NCBI GenBank assembly: GCA_022739095.1
Contig: JAIJEI010000034.1
Span: 1 to 14,234, forward strand
Source of the DNA: Bifidobacterium sp.
Lineage (GTDB): Bacteria > Actinomycetota > Actinomycetes > Actinomycetales > Bifidobacteriaceae
Length of the DNA: 14,234 nucleotides
Direction: 5' to 3'
Numbering within the stretch: position 1 is the stretch's first letter; the number at the start of each line of letters is the position of its first letter. The translations under genes and the position numbers were made by a program. Below the pieces are notes generated by a model. The model saw nothing but the letters and a program-made list of their open reading frames with translations, was not told the DNA's origin and did not search any database. Shown here piece by piece: positions 5,875 through 14,024 of the stretch.

Positions 5875-8033
5875 ACACCATGTGGAAACTGTTTACCGGC
5901 GACATCAAACGCCTGACCAGCAACGTGGTCTCCATCATCATCGTGATCGGCTTGGTGATGATTCCCGGCCTGTTCACCTGGTTCAACGTGGCCGCATGCT
6001 GGGACCCGTTCTCGAATATGAAGAACCTGAAATTCGCGGTGGCGAATGTGGATGAGGGGTATCGTTCCGACCTGATCCCGGTGAAAGTCACGGTCGGCGA
6101 TCAAGTGGTGAACGCGCTGCGCGCCAACAGTCAGCTCGATTGGACGATCACGTCCAAAGCCGATGCCGTCGAGGGCGCACGATCCGGCAAATACTACGCG
6201 GCCATCGTAATTCCGAAGTCGTTCAGCAAAGACATGATGACCTTCTTCTCCGACGATGTGCAGCATGCCGAACTGACCTATTACCGCAACGAGAAGAAGA
6301 ACGCACTGGCACCGAATCTGCTCAACGAAGGCACGGACGAGGTGGCGGCGGAAATCAACACCACGTTCGCCAAGACCATCACTTCGGCAGGGCTGGAAAT
6401 CGCGTCTTCGCTGGCCGATCAGCTGTCCAAGCCCGAGGCCAAGGAGCAACTGAATACCTTCAACGCCAACATCGCCAATATCGCCACACAGCTTGACGAT
6501 ACGGCGGATCTGCTTGGCACATACAGCGCATTGACCGATACGGCCGGCGCCTTGCTCGACACCTCGAACTCGCTGATTACTCAGGTTTCCTCTGCCGCCA
6601 GACAAGGAGGCAAGGATCTCGCCAGCGCCAAGCAGGGAGTCACCGACGTGGCCGGAGCCCTGGGCACCGCCACCGACGCGATGAGCAGCGCACTGGACGC
6701 GAGCGCCTCCAGTTTCGGCGCGGTGTCCGCTTCCATAGACAAGCTGTATTCCGACGCGAATGATGGTGCCACCACGGCCGCCGACGAATTGGACCGTCAA
6801 GCCACGGCCATTGGCAAGCAGACGGAGAAATACACCGATATTCGCAACACGTTGGCCGGCATACTGGGCAACGACTCATCCATCATCACGGCGATTGACC
6901 GTTCAATCGCACGGCAAAACAGGCTGCGGCAAGCGCTGAATACAGCGGCGACCGATATTCGCCAAGGTAATCAGGACGCGCAGGATCAGCATGCGCAGGT
7001 CAAGGATCTGGCCGATCAAGCGCAGAACAGTATCGCCAATATCAAGTCGGATTTCTCGGCCACGGTGAAACCGCAAATCGACTCCCTGTCGTCCACCGTC
7101 TCTGACGCCTCCGGCATACTGAGTTCTGGCGCCACCCAGTTGGACTCCACGCTCAGCGACCTGAAAGGGACGTCCGACGACGCCAGCGACATGCTCGGCG
7201 ACGCTCGCACCACGTTGGACAAGGTGTCTGGCAAACTGCGTTCCGCCGGTGCCGAACTGGCTTCGTTCAACAGCACACTGAGCGACGCACTAAACAGTGG
7301 CGACATGAGCATGGTCAAAGAGGTGCTGGGCAATGATCCCGAAACGCTGGCCAGTACGTTGGCCGCGCCGGTGCAGCTCAGGCGCAAGGCCGTATTCCCG
7401 GTGGCGAATTTCGGTTCGTCGATGGCACCGTTCTACACACTGCTGCCATTGTGGGTGGGCGCGCTGCTGATGGTGGTGACGCTGAAAACCACCGTGTCTC
7501 GCCGAACGCGCAAAGCATTGGGCGATCCGCGACCGCATCGGCTCTTCCTTGGGCATTACGGGGTGTTCGCGCTGATTGCGTTGCTGCAATCCACGGTGTC
7601 GCTCGGCGGCGATCTGCTGTTCCTGCGCGTGCAGGCCGTGCATCCGCTGCTGTTTATGTTGTCTGGATGGCTGGCCTCGCTGGTGTTCTCGTTCTTCACC
7701 TATACGATGGTGGTGAGTTTCGGCAATGTGGGTAAGGCAATCGGCGTGCTTATGCTCATCGTGCAGATTTCGGGTGCGAACGCTGCCTACCCGGTGCAGA
7801 TGTTGCCCGACTTCATCGCCAAAGTCAGTCCGTTCTTGCCGCTCACCCATGCGGTGACGATGATGCGTGCGGCCATCGCCGGCATCTACGACATGGATTA
7901 CTGGCGGGCCGCCGGAATGCTGCTGGCGTTCGTGCCGCCGCTGCTGTTGCTTGGGCTGTTGCTCAGGAAGCCACTGGTGCGGTTCAACCAGTGGTATGTG
8001 GCCAAAGTCGAGAGCACCAAAGTGCTGAGCTAG
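5871..8033 (+). CDS. YhgE/Pip-family membrane protein, standard form
   Basis: This 720-residue paralogue of the preceding gene starts at an ATG that overlaps the upstream stop, which implies translational coupling; AAGGAAGGCAGG lies just upstream. The architecture is the same: an N-terminal span (about 19-40, MIPGLFTWFNVAACWDPFSN), the family segment KFAVANVDEG, and AAIVIPKSFSKDM (110-122). Residues 180-480 form a long coiled-coil-like Asp/Ala/Ser-rich region. The C-terminal membrane domain runs from FPVANFGSSMAPFYTLLPLW (509-528) with spans to about 697, including ISGANAAYPVQMLPDFIAKV (633-652). It lacks the two-span tail of its partner. Side-by-side, translationally coupled, unequal paralogues suggest a heteromeric complex. 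I found no neighbouring ATPase or secreted WXG-type substrate. The family includes the Lactococcus phage-infection protein, but a phage-receptor role here is not shown. Confidence 0.9.
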   Translation: MNTMWKLFTGDIKRLTSNVVSIIIVIGLVMIPGLFTWFNVAACWDPFSNMKNLKFAVANVDEGYRSDLIPVKVTVGDQVVNALRANSQLDWTITSKADAVEGARSGKYYAAIVIPKSFSKDMMTFFSDDVQHAELTYYRNEKKNALAPNLLNEGTDEVAAEINTTFAKTITSAGLEIASSLADQLSKPEAKEQLNTFNANIANIATQLDDTADLLGTYSALTDTAGALLDTSNSLITQVSSAARQGGKDLASAKQGVTDVAGALGTATDAMSSALDASASSFGAVSASIDKLYSDANDGATTAADELDRQATAIGKQTEKYTDIRNTLAGILGNDSSIITAIDRSIARQNRLRQALNTAATDIRQGNQDAQDQHAQVKDLADQAQNSIANIKSDFSATVKPQIDSLSSTVSDASGILSSGATQLDSTLSDLKGTSDDASDMLGDARTTLDKVSGKLRSAGAELASFNSTLSDALNSGDMSMVKEVLGNDPETLASTLAAPVQLRRKAVFPVANFGSSMAPFYTLLPLWVGALLMVVTLKTTVSRRTRKALGDPRPHRLFLGHYGVFALIALLQSTVSLGGDLLFLRVQAVHPLLFMLSGWLASLVFSFFTYTMVVSFGNVGKAIGVLMLIVQISGANAAYPVQMLPDFIAKVSPFLPLTHAVTMMRAAIAGIYDMDYWRAAGMLLAFVPPLLLLGLLLRKPLVRFNQWYVAKVESTKVLS

Positions 8034-8077
8034 TAGGTATTATCCGGGAGTCGCCTACAAACGGCATGGACTTACCA

Positions 8078-8119
8078 CCCTCAGTCTGGCTTTGCCAGCC
8101 AGCTCCCGCCAACGGGAGC
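8078..8119 (+). repeat. double-hairpin intergenic repeat, copy 1
   Basis: The element starts CCCTCAGTC and has two hairpins in a row: CTGGC-TTT-GCCAG (8086-8098) and GCTCCCG-CCAA-CGGGAGC (8102-8119). A further CGGGAGC follows at 8123-8129. The element lies in the 114-bp gap between the second YhgE/Pip gene and the TetR gene, where it could reduce read-through or stabilise mRNA ends. A clear second copy in reverse orientation is at 14025-14068. From memory, CCCTCAGTC...CAGCTCCC-type elements are widespread in gut bacterial genomes. Confidence 0.75.
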
Positions 8120-8147
8120 GTACGGGAGCATATTTCGGAGAGAAGAG

Positions 8148-8747
8148 ATGACGGAGATGACAGACACGACGGCGACACCGCGCGGTGAGCGCACGCGCGA
8201 GGCGACGGATCGCAAGCTCATGCGAGCCACGCTGCAGATTGCGGTGGACCGCGGCATCAGCGGCGTGACCATCGAGGAGGTGGCCCGGCGCTCCGGTGTG
8301 GCCAAAACCACGATTTACCGCCGATACCATAATGCCGACGAGCTACTGCGCGAGATCAGCGCGATGTATCTGGCCATCCCGGATTCCGACCCAGTGCCCA
8401 GCCCCACACGCGAGCATTTCACGCAACTATTGCAGCGATTGGTCGATTGGGTGCGCGACAACGACATCGACGTCAAGCGCGTGGGCATTGTATTGTCCAG
8501 TGAGGCCGAGTTCTTCCAGCACATCGTCGACCAGGTGGTGACCCCGTGGCTGGAGCATGTGGGGGCGTTCCTCGAGCAGGGAGTCGCGCAGGGCGTGTTT
8601 CGCGAGGACGTTGACGAGAAGCTGCTGTTGTCCACAATTATCGGGTCTTTGGTGGCGTATGAGGCCATCGAGGGCAAAGCGATGGACGACGACACCGCCT
8701 GGGCCGCCCGCATGGCCGATCTGCTGTGGCCAGCATTGCTGAAGTAG
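8148..8747 (+). CDS. TetR/AcrR-family transcriptional regulator
   Basis: This 199-residue protein has a classic N-terminal TetR DNA-binding domain. The helix-turn-helix spans about 40-60, with GVTIEEVARRSGVAKTTIYR followed by RYHNADELL. The C-terminal ligand/dimer domain (about 75-195) is all-helical, and its ligand cannot be inferred. The ATG at 8148 is favoured by GGAG seven bases upstream; an in-frame ATG at 8157 lacks good spacing. The gene follows the two YhgE/Pip genes on the same strand after 114 bp, so it is likely to be the local repressor, acting on the palindromic array at 3156-3212. It ends five bases from the convergent FMN-binding lipoprotein gene. Confidence 0.93.
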   Translation: MTEMTDTTATPRGERTREATDRKLMRATLQIAVDRGISGVTIEEVARRSGVAKTTIYRRYHNADELLREISAMYLAIPDSDPVPSPTREHFTQLLQRLVDWVRDNDIDVKRVGIVLSSEAEFFQHIVDQVVTPWLEHVGAFLEQGVAQGVFREDVDEKLLLSTIIGSLVAYEAIEGKAMDDDTAWAARMADLLWPALLK

Positions 8748-8752
8748 CGGTC

Positions 8753-9316
8753 TTACTCCTGAATCGAGGCCTCCTGGCGGGCGACTTCGAGGGCTTTGTT
8801 GAAGGCGTCGGAGGTCCAGCTGGCACCGGCGACCTTGTCCACTTTGAGTCCCTTCAGAGGTTTGCCGTCCACCACGCCGTTAATGGCTTTGGCGAAGTCG
8901 TCCTGATGGTTCTTGGAAATCGTGGTGAACGGGTGCCCAATGATTTTGACGGTCTCGACGTTGCCGTCCTTGATGGTCAGATGAACGTCGATGGAATCCT
9001 CGCCGACCAGGCCGTACTGGCCGTTGATCGAGTAGTTGCCGTCCTTGTAGTTGACGGTGTCCTTTTTGTCGAACGTGGTGGTGGACGGGTCGTTGTGCGA
9101 CGAGCCGGAATCGGAGCCGTCGGAGCTATCGGAGCCGTTCGACTGGGATTGCGACTGCTCTTCCTGCGACTTCTCGGTCTCGCCCGAGTTGCCGGCGTAC
9201 GCATCATCCATCGGCGTGGCCTTGGATTCGCCGCACCCGGCCAGCAGCGCACCGGCCACGACCAGTCCGGCCGCCGCCAATGTCGCGGATTTCTTCAACG
9301 TATTCTTTTCGGTCAT
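8753..9316 (-). CDS. FMN-binding-domain lipoprotein of the iron-uptake module
   Basis: This 187-residue exported lipoprotein has a positively charged N terminus, a hydrophobic core and the lipobox LLAGC (Cys28). A Ser/Gln/Asp-rich linker (about 40-80) would hold the domain away from the membrane. Residues about 90-185 form an FMN_bind domain: YKDGNYSINGQYG, VHLTIKDGNVETVKI and the end motif DKVAGASWTSDAF (160-172). In NqrC/RnfG-type domains an ApbE enzyme links FMN to Thr in SGAT; here the equivalent is AGAS, so Ser166 would be the acceptor if linkage is covalent. I chose the ATG at 9314-9316 because AGGA lies eight bases upstream; the TTG at 9322 is only two bases from it. This is the last gene of the iron cluster, 17 bp after the ATPase stop. 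It probably carries electrons outside the membrane in metal handling. Confidence 0.88.
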   Translation of the reverse strand: MTEKNTLKKSATLAAAGLVVAGALLAGCGESKATPMDDAYAGNSGETEKSQEEQSQSQSNGSDSSDGSDSGSSHNDPSTTTFDKKDTVNYKDGNYSINGQYGLVGEDSIDVHLTIKDGNVETVKIIGHPFTTISKNHQDDFAKAINGVVDGKPLKGLKVDKVAGASWTSDAFNKALEVARQEASIQE

Positions 9317-9324
9317 ATTCAATA

Positions 9325-9328
9325 TCCT
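9325..9328 (-). promoter_or_regulatory. ribosome binding site deciding the FMN-lipoprotein start
   Basis: AGGA on the minus strand lies eight bases before the ATG at 9314-9316 but only two before the in-frame TTG at 9320-9322. This supports the ATG as the start. Confidence 0.6.
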
Positions 9329-9333
9329 ATGAC

Positions 9334-10131
9334 CTACTCCTCGCCGCCGGTTTTCGCGGCCTTGGTGGGCTCAGCAAAACCAATGGCGGTCTCGCCGTTC
9401 TGCGCGCCCTCAACCTGTGCACCCGTGGAGGCGGGCTTGCCGCCGGCCGCCTCGTAGGCCTTGCGCGCATCCTCGTCATTCCACTTCTCGCCGACGAGCA
9501 CGCCGTGGTTGAGCATGATCTCGCGCTGCGCGCAGCTGGCGACCAGCGCATCGTGGGTGACCACGATAATCGTGGTACCCTGCTCGTGCAGCTTGCGGAA
9601 CAGGTCGAGCACGATCTTCTCGTTCTTCTCGTCGAGGTTACCGGTGGGCTCATCGGCCAGAATCAGCTTCGGGTCGTTGATCAGCGCGCGGGCCACGCAC
9701 ACGCGCTGCTGCTCGCCGCCGGAGAGCTGGCCGGGCAGGTGGTGGGCGCGGTCCTTCAGACCGACCTTTTCCAGTGCCTCCATGGCCTGCTTCTCATCGA
9801 CCACCGAATGGTAGTACTGGGCCACCATCACGTTTTCCACGGCGGTCAGGTGCGGCACCAGGTAGAACTTCTGGAACACCAGGCCGATGAGGTTCTTGCG
9901 CACGTCGGCCAGCTGCGTGGCGTTCAGGTCCTCCAGCTTGCGGCCTTCCAGCTTCACGGAGCCCTTGGAGGGCGTGTCCATGCAGCCGATCATGTTCATC
10001 AGCGTGGTCTTGCCGGAGCCGGAGGAGCCGACGATGGCGAGCCATTCGCCTTCCGGCACGGTCAGGTTGAGGTCGTCCACGGCATGCAGATCGCCGTAGA
10101 TCTTCGAGATGTAATCGAGTTCAAGTAGCAT
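9334..10131 (-). CDS. ABC transporter ATP-binding protein (MacB/LolD type) of the iron-uptake module
   Basis: This 265-residue ATPase has all the motifs: Walker A GSSGSGKT (35-42), Q-loop Gln87 in LIGLVFQKFYLVPHLT, signature LSGGEQQR (136-143), Walker B LILADEPT (156-163) and the H-loop His193 in VVTHD. The Phe-Gln-x-x-x-Leu Q-loop and the partner FtsX permeases place it in the MacB/LolD/FtsE group, whose members drive mechanical or export-type work rather than classical import. Residues about 215-265 are a hydrophilic Ala/Gly/Lys-rich tail beyond the core domain. The gene lies between the permease at 10147-11370 (15-bp gap) and the FMN lipoprotein. The Campylobacter P19 locus has a homologous ATPase at the same place. 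The ribosome site is weak (an AAAGAGAAA-like stretch), so expression may depend on coupling to the upstream gene. Confidence 0.93.
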   Translation of the reverse strand: MLLELDYISKIYGDLHAVDDLNLTVPEGEWLAIVGSSGSGKTTLMNMIGCMDTPSKGSVKLEGRKLEDLNATQLADVRKNLIGLVFQKFYLVPHLTAVENVMVAQYYHSVVDEKQAMEALEKVGLKDRAHHLPGQLSGGEQQRVCVARALINDPKLILADEPTGNLDEKNEKIVLDLFRKLHEQGTTIIVVTHDALVASCAQREIMLNHGVLVGEKWNDEDARKAYEAAGGKPASTGAQVEGAQNGETAIGFAEPTKAAKTGGEE

Positions 10132-10146
10132 GACGTTTCTCTTTCT

Positions 10147-11370
10147 TTATTCTTCGCGAAGCACGACGGCGGGGTCGATGCGGGTGGCGCGGTGGACGGG
10201 CGGGATGGAGGCGACGATGGCGACCAGCGCGCTGAACAGCACGGAGATCAGCGCCAGCCACCAGTTGAATCCGATGGAGCGTTCGAACACCGCCACGCAC
10301 AGCCAGCTGGCGAGCCCGTAGCCGATTGCGGTGCCGATAAGACCGCCGATCAGGCCGTAGAGCGACGATTCGATGTAGAACTCGGTGCCGATGGCGCGCG
10401 AGCTGGCACCGAGGGCCTTGCGCAGGCCGATCTCGTTGCGTCGCTGCGAGACGATCGAGCTGATTGTGGTGCCGACGCCGACGAGCGTCAGCACCAGCAC
10501 CACCAGCGAGACGATCCAGAACAGCGTCTGCAGCATGGTGATGATGCGGGTGTCGGAGGCGGTGATCTTGGTGACCTGCTGTGCCTTGACGTGCATGGAG
10601 GTCATGTCGTTGATGCTGGACACCAGGCCTGCGAGGTCGCTGGCGCCGGCCGAATACTCGATGACGTCCACGCCGCGCGTGATGCCGGTGAGCTTGTTGA
10701 CGTCGGCGTCGGTGGCGTAGATGATCGAGTCCTCGCTGCCACCGGTGTCCACGATGCCGGCCACGCGGAATTCGGTGCCGGAGGTGTCCATGATGTCACT
10801 GGAGACGCGGCCGTCTTTGGTTTGCTGGTCAATCGAGGAGTTCGACGAAGTGCCAGCGGTGCTGGCGTTGTCGGAGGCGCGGTAGCCGATGGTAATGGCG
10901 GAGCCGATTCTCAGGCCGATGGCGTCGGCGATGTCACGTCCGACCAGCACCTTGCCGTCGGTCGGCCACGAGCCGTCGACCACCCAGTGATGGTTGAGGT
11001 TCTTGACCTGCGCCGCGTTCACGCCGGCCATCACGTACGGCGAGGCGTTGACGCGCACGTTCTCGTAGCGGTAGGTGGCGTATTTCGCGGAACCCTTGGC
11101 CTCGACCATTTCGGTGGTGTGCTGAACCATCGCCTTGTCGATGCCGGCCTTGCCGTCAGCATTGGTTGATTCGGTGGGCGTGACAATCAGGTTCGCGCCG
11201 TACGCGCGCATCTCCTCGTTCATCTGCTGCGGCACGGCGAGGCAGATCATCGCCAGACAGAACAGCGTGGCCGCGCCGACCAGCGACGCCACCACGGCCA
11301 TCACCGCGCGCGAACGCCGGCGGAACACGGCACTGAACAGCATTCTGAAGAACATACCGGTGTTGGTCAT
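10147..11370 (-). CDS. FtsX-like ABC permease, second of the pair
   Basis: This 407-residue permease has MacB/FtsX topology. Span one is at about 24-46, followed by an extracytoplasmic MacB-periplasmic-core-like domain (about 50-275). Three C-terminal spans follow at about 282-307, 336-360 and 370-391, with the cytosolic coupling stretch QRRNEIGLRKALGASSRAIG (309-328) that contacts the ATPase. It ends in HRATRIDPAVVLREE, a typical FtsX tail. The ATG has a strong GGAGG site eight bases upstream. It follows the first permease by 33 bp and precedes the ATPase by 15 bp. The two permeases probably form a heterodimer with an ATPase dimer. The homologues in the P19 and fet clusters are needed for full growth under iron limitation; their direct substrate is not settled. 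Confidence 0.92.
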   Translation of the reverse strand: MTNTGMFFRMLFSAVFRRRSRAVMAVVASLVGAATLFCLAMICLAVPQQMNEEMRAYGANLIVTPTESTNADGKAGIDKAMVQHTTEMVEAKGSAKYATYRYENVRVNASPYVMAGVNAAQVKNLNHHWVVDGSWPTDGKVLVGRDIADAIGLRIGSAITIGYRASDNASTAGTSSNSSIDQQTKDGRVSSDIMDTSGTEFRVAGIVDTGGSEDSIIYATDADVNKLTGITRGVDVIEYSAGASDLAGLVSSINDMTSMHVKAQQVTKITASDTRIITMLQTLFWIVSLVVLVLTLVGVGTTISSIVSQRRNEIGLRKALGASSRAIGTEFYIESSLYGLIGGLIGTAIGYGLASWLCVAVFERSIGFNWWLALISVLFSALVAIVASIPPVHRATRIDPAVVLREE

Positions 11371-11403
11371 CGGTTTCCTCCTTCCACACCTACGTAGATA
11401 AAC

Positions 11404-12708
11404 TCAGCGGCCATGGAGCACCTCCGCGGGCTTGAGGTTCAGAATCGAACGAATCGAGGAGGTGGACGCCAGCAGCACGGTGACGGCCAGCAATACGAAC
11501 ACCAGCACGAACACCATCGGCCGCATCGTGATGCCGGAGCCGAACACCACCCGTCCTATCAGCTGGGCCACGCCGGAACCGAGCAGCGCGCCTACAATCG
11601 CGCCTAGCAGCGAGATTGCCGCCGTCTCGGCCAGCATCAGGCGGGATACCGCGGCGTCGGTGGCGCCGAGCGCCTTGAGCAACGCCAGCTCGCCCGACCG
11701 CTCGCCAATCGAGGCGACCATCAGGTTGGCCACGGCCACGGCTGCGGCGATCAGGCTCAGCACGGTCATCAGAATCATCACGGCCTGCGTCTTTTGCAGC
11801 ACATTGCCCTGCAACGCGGCCACCTGACGCACCTGCTTGGCCACCGCGCCCGGAATCACCTCTTCGATCTGGTAGGCGATCGAGCTCGGGTAGGCGGTGC
11901 AGTACCAGGTCTCCCATTCCTCCTGGCTCAGCGTGGCCGGGTTCGCGGCGGCCTTACGGGCCAGGTCGTTCTCCGGCGTGGTCAGGGCCTTGACCTCGAT
12001 TTTGTCGACCGAATCGGGCAGGTCGGCGAGCACCTGGGCCGTGGAGGAGGCGATGTAGAGCGAGCCGTTGTCCTCGTCGCCGGAATCGTAGACGCCGGTG
12101 AGCTTGATCTTCTGCTCGTTCTTCTTGCCCGAGGCGGTGGTTTTGTTGAGGGTGATGGTGTCGCCGGTGGTCACGCCGAGTTCGGCGGCCAGCGTCTTAC
12201 CGATCACGCCCTGGTCGGAATCATCCTTGGGCCACTTGCCGTCCAGCTGCCACCACGAGCGCATGCCTTCCACGCCCACGACGGTGGTCTCGCCGGTGGA
12301 GATCTTGAGGTTCTTGTTGAACCACGTGCCGACAACCGGCACATTGGTGCCGTTCACCGTGGCGTGGATGTTGAGCTGCGGCGCGAAGTTGGTGATGTTG
12401 AACGACCAGAAGATCGTCTTGATCTTGGCCGCGTCCGACTCCTTCAGAAAGGCGGTCGGGTCGCTGGTGGACGCCGCGCCGCCCGACTCGGTGTTGTACA
12501 GGTCGGAAACGACCGCGTCCGCCTTAGGCTGCACGGTGATGTTCGAACCGTAGGTGGACAGCTCAGCGTTGAGCTTGTCGCCCACGTCGAACACGACGCC
12601 CAGCATCGATACGGACACGGTCGCCGACAGGCATACGGTCAGCGCGATAAGCAGGCGCCGGCGCAGCTGTCGGGTGAACGAGCGAGTAATCATACGCAGA
12701 AAGAACAT
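11404..12708 (-). CDS. FtsX-like ABC permease, first of the pair
   Basis: This 434-residue permease has the same four-span plan: span one at about 21-41, an extracytoplasmic domain at about 42-300, and spans at about 309-333, 357-385 and 396-417. The ATPase-contact stretch GERSGELALLKALGATDAAV is at 335-354, and it ends in LKPAEVLHGR. The extracytoplasmic domain contains WYCTAYPSSIAYQIEEVIPG (268-287), with a single Cys270 that I recall as conserved in FtsX proteins of P19-type loci. The ATG is preceded by AGGAG nine bases upstream. It starts 21 bp after the stop of the FtrD-like gene. The low sequence similarity to its partner outside the permease core suggests the two halves of the heterodimer have distinct extracytoplasmic partners. 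Confidence 0.92.
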   Translation of the reverse strand: MFFLRMITRSFTRQLRRRLLIALTVCLSATVSVSMLGVVFDVGDKLNAELSTYGSNITVQPKADAVVSDLYNTESGGAASTSDPTAFLKESDAAKIKTIFWSFNITNFAPQLNIHATVNGTNVPVVGTWFNKNLKISTGETTVVGVEGMRSWWQLDGKWPKDDSDQGVIGKTLAAELGVTTGDTITLNKTTASGKKNEQKIKLTGVYDSGDEDNGSLYIASSTAQVLADLPDSVDKIEVKALTTPENDLARKAAANPATLSQEEWETWYCTAYPSSIAYQIEEVIPGAVAKQVRQVAALQGNVLQKTQAVMILMTVLSLIAAAVAVANLMVASIGERSGELALLKALGATDAAVSRLMLAETAAISLLGAIVGALLGSGVAQLIGRVVFGSGITMRPMVFVLVFVLLAVTVLLASTSSIRSILNLKPAEVLHGR

Positions 12709-12729
12709 GATTCTTGTCTCCTGCCTGAC

Positions 12730-13998
12730 TCACTGGAAGTGGGCGCTCAGTGCGTCCAGATCCGTAGTTTGAATGGTGATCCTGCCGTGGCCGGTCTTGT
12801 ACGGGAATGGTATCGGGTTGCAGCCACCCTTGAAGCCGATGGTCGCCAGGTTGATGGCCACCTCGCACTTCTTGCAGATGATCTTGCCGTCCTTCTCGTA
12901 GTAGCCGGCGTCGCCGCAGTTCTCGCAGGCGTCCAGGCCGATGCCGTACGCGCCACCGTTCTTTCGGATGATGATGAAGCGCATGACGGTGCCGTCCTTG
13001 GCCTTGTATTCGAAGCGGTGCAGGTGGCCGTCCTCGACCTGGCTGAAGGGGATGGTGGCCACGCCGTCCTTGAGCGAGTAGGCTTCCGGCGGCGAAAGAG
13101 TGATGGTCTGATGGGTCGCGGCGACGCCGACGGTGAGGGTCAGCGTGACGCCGATCATGGCCACGAGGCTCCAGACGGCGGAGGCCACGGCGCGGCGGCG
13201 GAACGCCTTGTGCTTGCGGCCGATGGCTTCGTTCGCGCCGGTCAGCGGCATGCGGAAGCCGGCCACCACGGAGGCGACGGCCGGAATCAGGAACACGAAC
13301 GCCTGGGCCATGATCATCCAGCCGTTGTGATTGATCGACCAGGCGAGGGCCACGAATCCCGTGTGGCCTATCGGGAAACCGCGTGCCTGCAGAATCTGCA
13401 TGACACCGGTGAAATGCTGGACGAACAGAATCACCAGCACCGCGAGCACGGCGGCGGCGAACGAGGCACGCACCGCGGTCGAACGCATCGTGCGGAAGAT
13501 CGCAGCCACGATAATCGACATGGCCAAGCCCAGCGCGAAGCCGAGCGCGCGCAGCAGCATGGCGGACGTGAAGATCGGGTCGCCGGGCTCCACCCAGATG
13601 GTCAGCTGCAGGATCACGTCCGGCAGCGCGTAGAACAGGGTGAGCGCGATGTCGATGGCGGCGACGGCGTTCGCAATGTGCATGAACACCTTGTGCTGCT
13701 GCCAATTGGTGGTGATGCGGCGTGCGAACACCACCACGACGATGGTGAGGATGTCGGCAATGATCGCGCACCACAGCACCGGATAGTTGACGAACGTGCG
13801 CTGGTTGATCACGGCCGAGGCGCGCAGGCCGGCGAAGACGATGGCGGCGATAAGGCCAACGGTCAGACCGATGAGACGCCAATGCGAGCTTATCGGCTTA
13901 TCTCGCCCCTCGCCGACCGTGAGCATAACGCTCAGGCTCATCACCAGCAATGCGGGGGCCAAGGTGCCCGGCATCACTGCCACGAATTGTTCAAGCAT
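12730..13998 (-). CDS. FtrD-like (DUF2318) membrane protein, putative Fe-S or metal-binding component of iron uptake
   Basis: This 422-residue protein has about eight spans in its N-terminal 250 residues, then one more span (about 271-295) and an exported C-terminal domain. That domain carries five cysteines in the family pattern: CENC (358-361), CKKC (376-379) and GGCNPIPF (391-398, Cys393), with the conserved INLATIGF between. The family includes FtrD of the Bordetella ftrABCD ferrous-iron system and the Campylobacter P19-locus homologue, and is thought to carry an Fe-S centre or bind metal for electron transfer. I chose the ATG at 13996-13998 over the in-frame GTG at 14019 because AAAGGA lies five bases upstream. 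It leads the downstream permease, ATPase and FMN-protein genes, with a hairpin and a repeat separating it from the P19-like gene. Confidence 0.88.
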   Translation of the reverse strand: MLEQFVAVMPGTLAPALLVMSLSVMLTVGEGRDKPISSHWRLIGLTVGLIAAIVFAGLRASAVINQRTFVNYPVLWCAIIADILTIVVVVFARRITTNWQQHKVFMHIANAVAAIDIALTLFYALPDVILQLTIWVEPGDPIFTSAMLLRALGFALGLAMSIIVAAIFRTMRSTAVRASFAAAVLAVLVILFVQHFTGVMQILQARGFPIGHTGFVALAWSINHNGWMIMAQAFVFLIPAVASVVAGFRMPLTGANEAIGRKHKAFRRRAVASAVWSLVAMIGVTLTLTVGVAATHQTITLSPPEAYSLKDGVATIPFSQVEDGHLHRFEYKAKDGTVMRFIIIRKNGGAYGIGLDACENCGDAGYYEKDGKIICKKCEVAINLATIGFKGGCNPIPFPYKTGHGRITIQTTDLDALSAHFQ

Positions 13999-14003
13999 TC
14001 GCG

Positions 14004-14009
14004 TCCTTT
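14004..14009 (-). promoter_or_regulatory. ribosome binding site deciding the FtrD-like start
   Basis: AAAGGA on the minus strand lies five bases before the ATG at 13996-13998 and inside the longer reading frame that begins with GTG at 14019. This makes the ATG the better start. Confidence 0.65.
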
Positions 14010-14024
14010 CTCTGTTCACCTTAG

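Noticed and set aside
3244..8033. ESX/type VII secretion locus
   Set aside because: YhgE/Pip-like proteins can occur in such loci, but no FtsK-type ATPase, WXG100 or LXG gene is present in the window.
10192..11169. A 325-codon plus-strand frame opposite the second FtsX permease
   Set aside because: Repetitive Asp/Gly/Val/His composition and no ribosome site or motif; it is a shadow of the permease gene.
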